Positions 16,656-25,823 of a stretch of 64,000 bases of DNA are shown piece after piece (position 1 is the first letter of the stretch; each line of letters begins with the position of its first letter). Source of the stretch: GCA-2706205 sp964215955 (GTDB lineage: Bacteria; Bdellovibrionota; Bacteriovoracia; Bacteriovoracales; Bacteriovoracaceae); assembly GCA_964215955.1 (NCBI GenBank), contig CAXPDR010000027.1:124001-188000 (forward strand), in the 5' to 3' direction. Below the pieces are notes generated by a model, which was given only the letters and a program-made list of their open reading frames with translations, was not told the origin of the DNA and made no database searches. Made by a program: the position numbers and the translations under genes.

Positions 16656-18389
16656 ATGGATGTTAAGGACGAACATTTAATAAAGGTTGAAGATAATAAA
16701 AAGAAAATTGGAGAACTATTACTCCAATACACATCTTTAACCCAAGATCAATTGGATGAGGCACTTGCTATTCAAAAGCAAGATCATAAACTTTTAGGTG
16801 ATATTCTATTAAGTAAAAACTATATTCACCCACACGACATTATTAAAGTATTATGTCATCAAATTGATATCCCCTACTTACCTGAGATTAAAGTAGATGA
16901 AATAGATCCAAACATAGTTACTAATATTTCAATTAACTATGCTAAACATCACGAAATTTTGCCAATTTTTCAAACAGACTATGCAGTAACAATTGCAATG
17001 AGTGATCCATTTGATTTTAATGCAATCAATGATATCAACGGAATTTTTAAGAAAAAAGTTCATATTGTTGTTTCAACTCCCCTTAAAATTCAAGATGCGA
17101 TTAACAAGGTTTATGAAAAAGCAAACCAAAATCTAGTAGATTCTATTGAAGATGAATTCGAAGAAAACCTAGACCTTGATGGTCCAATTGATATCCTGGA
17201 CGCTTCGGCAGATGAAGCACCTGTTATTAGGTTTGTAAACTCAATTATATTTAGAGCTGTAAAAGAAAGAGCTTCAGATATTCATATTGAACCTTATGAA
17301 AAAGAAGTTGTTTACCGTTTTAGGGTCAACCGAGTAATGACAGAAATCCTACGTCAGCCTAAGAAAACTCATGCTGCAGTTAGTTCTCGTATCAAAGTTA
17401 TGGCTAAACTTGATATTGCAGAAAAACGTCTTCCTCAAGATGGTAGAATTAAAATTAAAATTGCTGGTAAAGATATTGATATTCGTTTAAGTACTGTTCC
17501 TGTTCAAAACGGTGAGAGAATCGTTATGAGGGTTCTTGAGAAAACAAACACTGTTTTAGAGCTTGAAAAGCTTGGCTTTCACGGTAAGACTCTTAAAGGT
17601 CTTCAAGAACTCTCCACTAAAAAACATGGAGTTTTATATGTTACAGGGCCAACTGGTCACGGTAAAACAACTACTCTATTTGCAGTCCTAGATAGGATGA
17701 ATACTCCAGACAGAATGATCATTACAGTTGAAGATCCTGTAGAGTATGAAATACCTGGTATTTCTCAAATCCAAGTAAACTCTAAAATTGATTTAAGTTT
17801 TGCTATGGCATTAAGGGCAATACTCAGACAAAATCCAGATGTTGTAATGGTCGGGGAAACAAGGGATCAAGAGACAGCAGAAATGGCAATCCAGGCCTCA
17901 CTTACAGGTCACTTTGTTCTTTCAACTCTACACACAAATGATGCCTCTTCAGCTCCTACCCGTCTCATTGATATGGGGGTACAACCATTTCTTATTTCAT
18001 CATCATTAGTAGGTGTTCTTGCCCAAAGATTAGTAAGAACATTATGTAATAATTGTAAATTACCAACCGAATTATCTGATTACGAAAAGCAAATGTTAGA
18101 TATAGATGAAGCACCTCAAAATGCGACTGTCTTTAAGCCAAATGGCTGTGAGAAATGTAGTCAGACAGGCTACAGTGGAATGACTGTTGTTGCCGAGTTA
18201 CTTCTGATTACTGACAAAATTAGGTCTTTAATATTAGAAAAAGCTGATGCTTCAAGAATCAAGAAAGCTGCCGTTGAAGAAGGAATGACCACCTTATCTA
18301 TGGATTCTCTTGAGAAGATTTTCCTTGGAATTACTTCTGTTGAAGAAGTATTGAGGGCCATTATTTCAGAAGCTGATGAAGAGAGTTAA
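16656..18389 (+). CDS. gspE: Type II secretion ATPase GspE
   Basis: A 577-aa cytoplasmic hexameric ATPase that powers pseudopilus assembly. The N-terminal GspE-N domain (about 20-160) binds GspL. The ATPase core has Walker A GPTGHGKTT (331-339), an Asp box, Walker B ILRQNPDVVMVGETRD and the His box STLHTND. The zinc-binding tetracysteine motif is intact (C464, C467, C498, C501). In most GspE proteins the Walker A residue at GHG is Ser (GPTGSGKTT); His here is uncommon but leaves the catalytic Lys and Thr. A Shine-Dalgarno (TAGGAAG) precedes the ATG. Confidence 0.96.
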   Translation: MDVKDEHLIKVEDNKKKIGELLLQYTSLTQDQLDEALAIQKQDHKLLGDILLSKNYIHPHDIIKVLCHQIDIPYLPEIKVDEIDPNIVTNISINYAKHHEILPIFQTDYAVTIAMSDPFDFNAINDINGIFKKKVHIVVSTPLKIQDAINKVYEKANQNLVDSIEDEFEENLDLDGPIDILDASADEAPVIRFVNSIIFRAVKERASDIHIEPYEKEVVYRFRVNRVMTEILRQPKKTHAAVSSRIKVMAKLDIAEKRLPQDGRIKIKIAGKDIDIRLSTVPVQNGERIVMRVLEKTNTVLELEKLGFHGKTLKGLQELSTKKHGVLYVTGPTGHGKTTTLFAVLDRMNTPDRMIITVEDPVEYEIPGISQIQVNSKIDLSFAMALRAILRQNPDVVMVGETRDQETAEMAIQASLTGHFVLSTLHTNDASSAPTRLIDMGVQPFLISSSLVGVLAQRLVRTLCNNCKLPTELSDYEKQMLDIDEAPQNATVFKPNGCEKCSQTGYSGMTVVAELLLITDKIRSLILEKADASRIKKAAVEEGMTTLSMDSLEKIFLGITSVEEVLRAIISEADEES

Positions 18390-18391
18390 TA

Positions 18392-19603
18392 ATGCCAATT
18401 TACGAGTATAAAGGTCTTAACAAAACTGGAAAAGAAATTAAAAACTCAGTCAATGCTGAGTCCATAATCCAAGCCAAGCAAAGAGTTAAATCCGAAGGTA
18501 TTATGCTCTTGGATATCAAAGAGAAAAAATCTAAGTCACCTAACTCCGGAACATCTTTTAGTTTTGGTAAAAAAGTTGGAATTGAAGACTTAGCTCTTAT
18601 GACGAGACAACTAGCAACTCTTATTAGAGCAAAGATTCAAATAGTTGAGGCCCTTGCAGCATTGCAAGACCAAGTGGATAACGAACATTTAAAAGTTGTT
18701 TTATCAGAAGTAAAACAGGATGTTAATGAAGGGGCCAGTTTAGCTAAAGCTTTTGGAAAACATCCCAAAATTTTTAATAATGTTTATGTCAATATGGTCG
18801 AGGCTGGTGAAGAGTCTGGAACACTAGAAGTTGTCCTCCTAAGACTTGCAGACTTCACAGAAGCACAAATGAAATTAGTGAATAAAATTAAAAGTGCAAT
18901 GATGTATCCTGTGATCATGATGGTCGTTGGATCACTACTTATTAGTGGTATCTTTATTTTTGTTATTCCCAAATTGGCTAAAATATTTTTATCAATGAAA
19001 ATGGAACTTCCTATTCCTACCAAAATTTGTATAGCGATATCCCAGTATATGCAAGTATATTGGTGGAGTATCCCAGTGATACTATTCTGCATGTTCTACC
19101 TTTTTAATAAATGGAAGGCTTCACCAAAAGGTGAAAAAAAGTGGCATAAGTTCACCTTATCAGCACCAATTTTTGGAAATATTGTAAAAATGATAAATGT
19201 TAGTCGATTTTGCTCAACTTTAGCCACTTTACTTAGTTCCGGTGTCCCCATTTTAATTTCTCTTCGTATAGTTAAAAATTTAATTGCTAATGTTCATATG
19301 AAAAAAGCAGTAGAAGATGCAAGTGTTGCAGTTCAAGAAGGTGTTTCTATGGCATCTCCCCTAGCAGAAAGTGGTCACTTTCCAAGCATGGTAACTCACA
19401 TGATCACCCTAGGAGAGAGGTCAGGAGAATTAGAAGAAATGCTAACAATCGTTTCAGAAAATTACGAAGATCAAGTTGATAGTAAAGTAAATGGCCTTAC
19501 TACTACCTTAGAACCAATAATGATTGTTGTTATGGGAATTACGGTTTTATTTATTGTACTTTCTGTTATAATGCCTATGATGCAATTAAATCAAGCAAGG
19601 TAA
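18392..19603 (+). CDS. gspF: Type II secretion inner-membrane protein GspF
   Basis: A 403-aa platform protein with three transmembrane helices and two T2SSF domains (about 70-190 and 275-395). It starts MPIYEYKGLNKTGK, typical of GspF, and contains VEAGEESGTLEVVLLRLADF and the matching second-half ITLGERSGELEEML. It interacts with GspE and GspL and anchors the pseudopilus assembly machine. It begins two bases after the gspE stop codon, so translation is probably coupled. Confidence 0.96.
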   Translation: MPIYEYKGLNKTGKEIKNSVNAESIIQAKQRVKSEGIMLLDIKEKKSKSPNSGTSFSFGKKVGIEDLALMTRQLATLIRAKIQIVEALAALQDQVDNEHLKVVLSEVKQDVNEGASLAKAFGKHPKIFNNVYVNMVEAGEESGTLEVVLLRLADFTEAQMKLVNKIKSAMMYPVIMMVVGSLLISGIFIFVIPKLAKIFLSMKMELPIPTKICIAISQYMQVYWWSIPVILFCMFYLFNKWKASPKGEKKWHKFTLSAPIFGNIVKMINVSRFCSTLATLLSSGVPILISLRIVKNLIANVHMKKAVEDASVAVQEGVSMASPLAESGHFPSMVTHMITLGERSGELEEMLTIVSENYEDQVDSKVNGLTTTLEPIMIVVMGITVLFIVLSVIMPMMQLNQAR

Positions 19604-19623
19604 AAAACAATAAAGGGAGAAAC

Positions 19624-20076
19624 ATGATGTTCAAGCGAGATGCTGCTGTCCTTCTTAAGTCACAAAGAGGTATGAGTTTAGTTGAAATTCTAATTGCGAT
19701 TACCCTACTAGGTGTTGTAGGGACGCTAGTTGTTAGTAATGTTATTGATAGCCTTAGAGAAGGTGAAACAAACTCAACCAAAATTCAAATTAAAACAATT
19801 GGAAAAATTTTATTAGACTACAAAAGAAAGTGTGGACTTTACCCAACAACAGACCAAGGCTTAGATGCTTTAGTTGAAGCTCCAACTTCAGGTAAAGAAT
19901 GTAAGAGATATCCACCTAATGGTTTTGTTCAAGATGGGAAAATCCCTCAAGACCCTTGGGGGAATGAGTTTATTTATGAGTCTGATGGAAGAAAATATAC
20001 AATCATCTCATTAGGAGTTGATGGTATTGAAGGTGGCGAAGGCTGGGATGCTGACATCAATAGCGAAGACTTATAA
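19624..20076 (+). CDS. gspG: Major pseudopilin GspG
   Basis: A 150-aa prepilin with a short basic leader ending RG, then MSLVEILIAITLLGVVGTLVV: cleavage after Gly and the conserved Glu at +5. The globular domain has the calcium-loop and GspG hallmarks YPTTDQGLDALV, KIPQDPWGNEF, YTIISLGVDGIEGGEG. It is the main subunit of the pseudopilus. A strong Shine-Dalgarno (AAAGGGAG) precedes it. A prepilin peptidase (gspO) is not in this window and must be elsewhere. Confidence 0.97.
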   Translation: MMFKRDAAVLLKSQRGMSLVEILIAITLLGVVGTLVVSNVIDSLREGETNSTKIQIKTIGKILLDYKRKCGLYPTTDQGLDALVEAPTSGKECKRYPPNGFVQDGKIPQDPWGNEFIYESDGRKYTIISLGVDGIEGGEGWDADINSEDL

Positions 20077-20761
20077 TATACATAAAGAATTTAATAAAAA
20101 TTTAGGCCATAAGGGTTTCTCGCTCGTAGAAATTCTTATGGCCTTAATGCTTTTAGTAGTTATATTTACCCTAGTTCCACTCGGTATTTCAGATAATGAA
20201 AGAGAAGATTTGGAAGAATCAATGGCCAAACTGGATAGGGCCTTAAAGTTTGCCTCTAGTGAATCAGTCCTAAGAAATAAAATAGTAAGAATTAAATTCG
20301 ATCTAGATAAAGAACCTGTTGAATATTCTATAGAATATGGCCAATCTGCAAATATCGTCTTATCTGAAGCTAAGGATTTAAGTAAGCTTTCCCTAAAAGA
20401 AAGGGAACAAGAGCAGAAAAAAGCAGAGAAGCTAGATACTCAATTCTTAAAAACGGAAGAGTTTGAAGATTCAAACGAAGCTTTTCCAGAAAATGTTTAT
20501 TTTGCGGGAATAGCGAGTGATTATTACCCTGACATTATGATAGAAGGAAGTATCAGCCTCTACTTCTATCCATCAGGTGAGCGCGATGCAAGCCTAATTA
20601 TTATGCATACTCAAGAAGAAATTGGAACTTTAGAGATTCCATCATTTGAAGAGCGAACTTTTGATAATTATTATCCCTTTTCCGAAAATGATTTGGTAAA
20701 CTTAGAATATGCGATTGAAAGTAATACCAAGGATCTTGTAGAAAAATGGAGAAAAGACTAG
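20048..20761 (+). CDS. gspH: Minor pseudopilin GspH
   Basis: A 237-aa prepilin from the ATG at 20048, overlapping the gspG 3' end by 29 bases. The leader ends HKG, followed by FSLVEILMALMLLVVIFTLVP, the class III prepilin signal with Glu at +5. The rest is acidic, and part of it (about residues 105-150) is highly charged. Earlier in-frame starts exist (TTG 20018, ATG 20021); 20048 is preferred because GAAGG precedes it at a suitable distance and it gives a shorter leader. Its place after gspG supports GspH. Confidence 0.85.
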   Translation: MLTSIAKTYNIHKEFNKNLGHKGFSLVEILMALMLLVVIFTLVPLGISDNEREDLEESMAKLDRALKFASSESVLRNKIVRIKFDLDKEPVEYSIEYGQSANIVLSEAKDLSKLSLKEREQEQKKAEKLDTQFLKTEEFEDSNEAFPENVYFAGIASDYYPDIMIEGSISLYFYPSGERDASLIIMHTQEEIGTLEIPSFEERTFDNYYPFSENDLVNLEYAIESNTKDLVEKWRKD

Positions 20762-21255
20762 AAGGCGGATTTTCAATTTTAGAAGTCCTCATAGCACTAT
20801 TAATATTTGGCATTTTTGCTGGTTCTATAATTTTCAGACTTGGAAATAACGTAACCGGATCAATTCAAATGGCCGAAGATATTTCTTTACACAATCTTGC
20901 CGAACTCAAAATGAACGAAGTCCTTATTTCCCAAAAAGAGTTTACCAATGCAACAGAAAATGACGTTGACACAGGTAATTTTGATATTGAAGGCTATAAA
21001 CAATTTAAATACAAAGTTGAAATAAAGAAGAATGAATTTCCTAATTTCAGCCAACTTACTGGAACCTCAGAAGAAGACCAACAAGAAAGTAGTGCTCTTC
21101 AGAAGCTTATATTTGAAAAACTAAAAAAGAACATGGAAATTCTCGTTTGGCAGGTCAAAGTGACAGTAACTAATACAGATACTAATTATTCCTATGAATT
21201 AAACTCATGGATTGAGAATACAGGTGGAAAGATTGATACAAACTTCAACTTTTAA
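20746..21255 (+). CDS. gspI: Minor pseudopilin GspI
   Basis: A 169-aa prepilin with a very short leader MEKRLEGG, then FSILEVLIALLIFGIFAGSII. The conserved Glu at +5 and the short leader fit GspI, which initiates the pseudopilus tip with GspJ and GspK. Its ATG lies inside the end of gspH (16-base overlap), suggesting coupled translation. Confidence 0.88.
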   Translation: MEKRLEGGFSILEVLIALLIFGIFAGSIIFRLGNNVTGSIQMAEDISLHNLAELKMNEVLISQKEFTNATENDVDTGNFDIEGYKQFKYKVEIKKNEFPNFSQLTGTSEEDQQESSALQKLIFEKLKKNMEILVWQVKVTVTNTDTNYSYELNSWIENTGGKIDTNFNF

Positions 21256-22150
21256 TAAGCTCAATAATAAAAAGGGCTTCACCTTAATTGAAGTCCTCAT
21301 TGCCATTGGACTTTTATCTGGGGTCATGCTCGGAATTATATCTATAACGGATAACACTTTTGAAACAGCTGAAAGAGTCACAAGAGAAGATAAAGAACTC
21401 TTAGCTGTAGAGACGGCTTTTGCAAGATTAGAATGGGATCTATCCCAACTCTACTCTCCATTTTATTTCAGTCATGAATTGAAACCTGATGGAATGTCAG
21501 AAGATGAAGGAGAAATTTATAACAATCTCATCGACAAATACCAAAGAAACTCAAAGTTTAACCTCATCAGCTATGATTATATCCCTATTCCTCAAAATAG
21601 ACTTGAGGACAAAAATACCCTGACAGTCTTTACTTCATCTAATAGAAGAAAATTAGAAAACATTAAGCAGTCCAATTTTGCTTGGATAAGATACGCTTTA
21701 GAAGATAATGATGAGGAAATAGATGAGGATGCCGAACAAAAAACTGCGAAGGAAGCTCAAGAAACTAAAATGTTAGTAAGAAAAGTCTCTAATACTAATA
21801 TCTACAACCCAGAAGAAATTCAATGGGATAAAATCAAGTCTCAAGTTTTATTTAGAAAAATTATGAATCTAAAATATGAGTTTTGGAACCCTGAAAACAA
21901 AAAATGGACAGATAATTTAGACCTGATTAAACACGGAGCCAACCATATCCGGGCCATAAAAATAACTATGGACTATTTAGATGCTGATAATATAGAAAAG
22001 CAGACTGTAAGAATTTTTAGACCACTTTTCCCAAATTTTAAACCAGAGGATATGTATAAATTCTTAAATGCTAATCCGAATACAAATCAAACAAATAATG
22101 CTGAAACCAACAATAATTCGAATGAGGAAAATAGTAATGAAGCAGAATAA
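21233..22150 (+). CDS. gspJ: Minor pseudopilin GspJ
   Basis: About 305 aa. NNKKG precedes FTLIEVLIAIGLLSGVMLG, a prepilin signal with Glu at +5. The long globular domain and the asparagine/glutamate-rich C-terminus fit GspJ, a tip pseudopilin. There is no ATG near the start. Candidates are TTG 21212, GTG 21224 and TTG 21233, all inside the end of gspI; 21233 is chosen because GGTGGAAAG precedes it and the leader is shortest. The exact start is uncertain. Confidence 0.82.
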   Translation: MIQTSTFNKLNNKKGFTLIEVLIAIGLLSGVMLGIISITDNTFETAERVTREDKELLAVETAFARLEWDLSQLYSPFYFSHELKPDGMSEDEGEIYNNLIDKYQRNSKFNLISYDYIPIPQNRLEDKNTLTVFTSSNRRKLENIKQSNFAWIRYALEDNDEEIDEDAEQKTAKEAQETKMLVRKVSNTNIYNPEEIQWDKIKSQVLFRKIMNLKYEFWNPENKKWTDNLDLIKHGANHIRAIKITMDYLDADNIEKQTVRIFRPLFPNFKPEDMYKFLNANPNTNQTNNAETNNNSNEENSNEAE

Positions 22151-23513
22151 AAACTCCTTATTCTCTTTAGTATCAAATCAGCATGGAAGTGTTGCCATTA
22201 TTATGGTTCTGAGTGCGGTTGCGATCTTAACTCCGCTTATTGTAAATTTCACCTTTGAGTCTGCTATAAATAAAATAAAAACGGGAAATAAAGAAGATCG
22301 ATATCGTGCTCGACTAACGGCAGAATCAGGTCTTACCTTCGCTATGGCCAGATTAAAGCTTTATAAAGAAGCTTATAATTTTGTTCAAAAAAATGAATCG
22401 GCTAAAGATATTGCAAAACCAGAAACACTTAATATGATTTGGAACTTTCCTTTCGTTTATCCTATTCCTGTTCAAGATTCAATGAATGCTATTCAAAAAG
22501 AAGCCATCGGGGATTTCATGGAGGCTACATTTCTAGAAGGCTCATTAAACTTAACCATCAATAATATATCAAACAAACTCAACCTTAACATGCTCAGAAT
22601 TTCTATTCTAGCTGAAGCTATAAAAGAGAATGACAAAAATAATTCAAACTCAACAGAAAATAACTCTGAAAGCAATGAAAATGCAGAAGAAAACCAACAA
22701 TATAATATGGATAATCAGCTTTTTAAATCATTGACTAATGCAATTGAAGAAAAAAGTGACTCTGATGAGTTTTTTAGTGCTCAATACTATGGAATGGAGG
22801 TAAGTCCCCTAGTTAACGAATTAAAGTATTTCGTTTCAGATGATGGAAGTATAGAAGACACTGGTGGAGCTGATAGTAATTTTACAGAAGAAAACCGTGC
22901 AAAGCTTGCTCCACTCGTATCATTCAGTGAAGTCTACACTCTTCCTAGTTGGCCAGATGAGATTATAAATCTCATAAAAAATGAATATACTGTCCATGGT
23001 GCATTAATGATTGACCTTAACAAGATAACTGATAACCTTCTCAAGCTTTTAATTCCCGACATTACACCAGAGGATATTGATGAATTTTTTAAGTACAAGA
23101 ATGATGAAGAAGACCCAAAATATTTTAATACACGAGATGACTTTAAGAATTATATAGTTAATATTGGAAATATAATGAACGAGTCGGATTTTGATGAAAG
23201 AATGAACAAATTCGAATCTCAAGGTCTAAGATTCGGTCCTAGCCCAACACTTTTCAGAGTTGTCTCTACCGGAACAGTTGGTAGATCTACTTACAACTTA
23301 ACCGCATTTGTGACATTACCTGCTCAACCTTCCCCTCGACCAAAAAAGAAGATTAACGAAGAAAATGAAGAACAAGAAAGCCAAAATAGAGGGAATGAAA
23401 ATAATACTAATGAAAACACAAATGAAAATGGTGAAAATGGTGAAAACAATCAACAAGAAAAGCAAAAGACTCTACTATTAAATCCAAGAGTGGTAGAAAT
23501 TTTAGTCAATTAA
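22137..23513 (+). CDS. gspK: Type II secretion protein GspK
   Basis: 458 aa from the ATG at 22137 (GAGGAAAA upstream), overlapping gspJ by 14 bases. A prepilin-like start (HG followed by SVAIIMVLSAVAILTPL) lacks Glu at +5, as is usual for GspK, the capping tip subunit. RYRARLTAESGLTFAMARL is the GspK family's N-helix continuation. A segment at about 163-186 and the tail (about 420-450) are strongly enriched in Asn and Glu, and the tail is encoded by short imperfect DNA repeats around AATGAAAA. These tracts look like flexible linkers. Confidence 0.88.
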   Translation: MKQNKNSLFSLVSNQHGSVAIIMVLSAVAILTPLIVNFTFESAINKIKTGNKEDRYRARLTAESGLTFAMARLKLYKEAYNFVQKNESAKDIAKPETLNMIWNFPFVYPIPVQDSMNAIQKEAIGDFMEATFLEGSLNLTINNISNKLNLNMLRISILAEAIKENDKNNSNSTENNSESNENAEENQQYNMDNQLFKSLTNAIEEKSDSDEFFSAQYYGMEVSPLVNELKYFVSDDGSIEDTGGADSNFTEENRAKLAPLVSFSEVYTLPSWPDEIINLIKNEYTVHGALMIDLNKITDNLLKLLIPDITPEDIDEFFKYKNDEEDPKYFNTRDDFKNYIVNIGNIMNESDFDERMNKFESQGLRFGPSPTLFRVVSTGTVGRSTYNLTAFVTLPAQPSPRPKKKINEENEEQESQNRGNENNTNENTNENGENGENNQQEKQKTLLLNPRVVEILVN

Positions 23514-23547
23514 TCATTTTTTTCTTTTTAAAACAACGGCCTTAACA

Positions 23548-23553
23548 TAAAAT
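23548..23553 (+). promoter_or_regulatory. Possible internal -10 box before gspL
   Basis: TAAAAT ends six bases before the gspL ATG at 23560. No Shine-Dalgarno is visible and the 46-base gap after gspK is one of the larger gaps in the operon. The -35 region is poor, so an internal leaderless promoter is only possible. Confidence 0.3.
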
Positions 23554-23559
23554 ATCATT

Positions 23560-25200
23560 ATGCTCGGAATTTCAGTTGAACTTGGTACATACTCTATAAA
23601 ATTCTTAAATTTTAGAATTGAAAAAAAACAAATTCAGTTATTAAACACTGAAGAAATAGCTGTTGATCCCGAAGTAACAAGACAATTTGATTCTAATGAT
23701 AACGAAGATGAAAACTCAGATCTTAAAAGAGATTCAGCATTATGGAATCACCAATTAGAACTAGTAAAAAACTACCTTCACGAAATTGAGTACGACTACC
23801 ATCTGTTCATGAACTTTCCAAGTGAAGTCGTATCAATGAGGTTTTTAAACCTCCCTGTTAAAAATAAGAAAAAAGCTCTTATGATGCTCCCTTTTCAAAT
23901 TGAAGAGGATCTACCCTACAGTCTCTCGACATGTCACTGGGCAGAATCAATAAAAGAAGAAGCCCAACATACAGAAGTAACAGTCGGAATAGTAAAAAAA
24001 GAACAGTTTGAAAGCTTTTTCCAGGGATTGGTCAAAAACAAGATCACCCCAAATATTCTAACTCACGACGTATCAAATTATGAGCTCCTAATAGAAGAAC
24101 ATGAGAATGAGTTTCCAAACTCATTTTGTATTTTAAACTTAGGACATGAAACCACCAGAGGCTTTTACTTCCATAATGGAAAATTGGTATCTAATCATCA
24201 ATCATATATTGCCGGTAAAAGTATTACAGAGACTATAAGTAAGACATACTCGATTAGTGCAGAAGAAGCGACTATATATAAACATCAAAATTCTTTTTTC
24301 CTGTTACCTGAACAGTATGATGACGTGAATGAGAATCAACGGGAGTTTGCTAAGGTAATGAATGCAACCTTTACCTCACTTATTTCTGAAATAAAGCGTT
24401 GGGATATTGGATTTAGAGTCCAGAATGGAAATGCAATCAAAGAAATATATATTTGTGGTGGAACTTCAAATATAAAAAACATAGCAAATTATTTAAGTGC
24501 AAAACTAGGAGTCGTTGTTCACACTTTTGACCCATTCAAATTTATGAATGACGTACAAATAGATAAAGATGATAAAATCAGAAAGAAGTTCTCTCAAGTT
24601 GCAGCTCTGACAACAACATCTCCTAAAAAGTCAAAAGTCATTAATTTTCTTAAGGGAGAATACGCTTTAAACTCAAGTAATGATCTTCCCGTCGAAAGTA
24701 TGGCGTTTATTGGTGTTAGAATTGGAATTCTTTCATTGATTATCTCTATGTATTTTATAATCAAGGCCGTTAGTTTAAACCTTACTCTTGCAAATACATC
24801 TAAAAAACATCTCATTAATCTCTATAAAAATGAGAGCATAAAAGACAAAATTTCAAAAAGTCTCATTAGAAGATCTGCTAATAATCCTAATCTCATTTTA
24901 TCTAAATTAAATCAGCATAATAAAATGATTGAACAAGAAGTTAAAGTGATCCAATCATCTCTTGAACAAAATGCTTTTAATAAATTAGTTAAAGTTCTTG
25001 ATTATTTCTCTGGACACAAAGTTGAAATTATAAAGTTTGTATCCGATGAAACTGATAATCTGGACCTGGTCATCAGTAATACAGACTTAAAAGCTTTAAA
25101 TGAAATCAAGTCAAATTTTGAAGATGATAAGAAATATAAATGGTTTTTAAGCTTAAATGAAAAAGATAAAAAACTCTCCATTGGAGGAAAAATCAAGTAA
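23560..25200 (+). CDS. gspL: Type II secretion protein GspL (PilM/actin-like)
   Basis: A 546-aa bitopic protein. The cytoplasmic part (about 1-385) has an actin-like fold, as in GspL and PilM (LGISVELGTYSIKFLNF start, CILNLGHETTRGFYF, IYICGGTSNIKNIANYL). One transmembrane helix (about 389-410) leads to a short periplasmic domain with ferredoxin-like secondary structure. GspL recruits GspE to the inner membrane. It sits between gspK and gspM, the usual order, and its stop codon overlaps the gspM start (TAATG). Confidence 0.88.
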   Translation: MLGISVELGTYSIKFLNFRIEKKQIQLLNTEEIAVDPEVTRQFDSNDNEDENSDLKRDSALWNHQLELVKNYLHEIEYDYHLFMNFPSEVVSMRFLNLPVKNKKKALMMLPFQIEEDLPYSLSTCHWAESIKEEAQHTEVTVGIVKKEQFESFFQGLVKNKITPNILTHDVSNYELLIEEHENEFPNSFCILNLGHETTRGFYFHNGKLVSNHQSYIAGKSITETISKTYSISAEEATIYKHQNSFFLLPEQYDDVNENQREFAKVMNATFTSLISEIKRWDIGFRVQNGNAIKEIYICGGTSNIKNIANYLSAKLGVVVHTFDPFKFMNDVQIDKDDKIRKKFSQVAALTTTSPKKSKVINFLKGEYALNSSNDLPVESMAFIGVRIGILSLIISMYFIIKAVSLNLTLANTSKKHLINLYKNESIKDKISKSLIRRSANNPNLILSKLNQHNKMIEQEVKVIQSSLEQNAFNKLVKVLDYFSGHKVEIIKFVSDETDNLDLVISNTDLKALNEIKSNFEDDKKYKWFLSLNEKDKKLSIGGKIK

Positions 25201-25823
25201 TGAAAAGCCTAAATATAATGAAAAATATTGATAACTCTATTTTAAATATTGTTGATAAGATAAAAGCAACTACCGAGTTTCAAAAAATGACGGATAAATA
25301 CAATCTGTTAGAAGATAATCATCAAAATATTTTTACTGCTGTTTTAATGATTATTACAATAACCCTCCCACTACTCATCGTTTTAATATCATATATTTTT
25401 TATAGTGGTGTAAAAACCAAGGTCGATTTAAATGAACAAATGATTGAGGCTGCATCTTCAATCATTGCAAAAACAAGACAATTGAAAATCGAAACAAATG
25501 ACCTTCTCGGTCGCCCGATAACGACGGAATCTATGCTCAAAAACCAGATAAGTTCTTCTTTATCTTCTGCCGGTATAAATACTTCAAATATAACTATTTC
25601 TCAATTTAATCTTTTTGAGAACTCCGGGGTAAATGAAGTAAGTGCAAGTCTGCAGTTTAAAGGATTATCGAGCCAAAATGTTTATAGCTTATTTGAAAAA
25701 ATATTTATTCAAGGTCGCTATAAAGCAAGAACTATAAATATTGAAAAAAATGCTCAGTCCCAACTTCTTGAGGGCTTGATTGAACTTTCTCATTACAGTA
25801 AGGCACCTACTCAAAATGAATAA
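25200..25823 (+). CDS. gspM: Type II secretion protein GspM
   Basis: 207 aa. A short cytoplasmic N-terminus, one transmembrane helix (about 50-72, VLMIITITLPLLIVLISYIF) and a periplasmic alpha/beta domain fit GspM, the partner of GspL. Sequence similarity of GspM is always low, so size, topology and position decide the call. Its ATG overlaps the gspL stop codon by one base. Confidence 0.78.
   Translation: MKSLNIMKNIDNSILNIVDKIKATTEFQKMTDKYNLLEDNHQNIFTAVLMIITITLPLLIVLISYIFYSGVKTKVDLNEQMIEAASSIIAKTRQLKIETNDLLGRPITTESMLKNQISSSLSSAGINTSNITISQFNLFENSGVNEVSASLQFKGLSSQNVYSLFEKIFIQGRYKARTINIEKNAQSQLLEGLIELSHYSKAPTQNE

Noticed and set aside
23370..23480. CRISPR-like or tandem-repeat array in the gspK tail
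   Set aside because: The repeats are short, imperfect, in frame and part of the Asn-rich coding sequence, without spacers.
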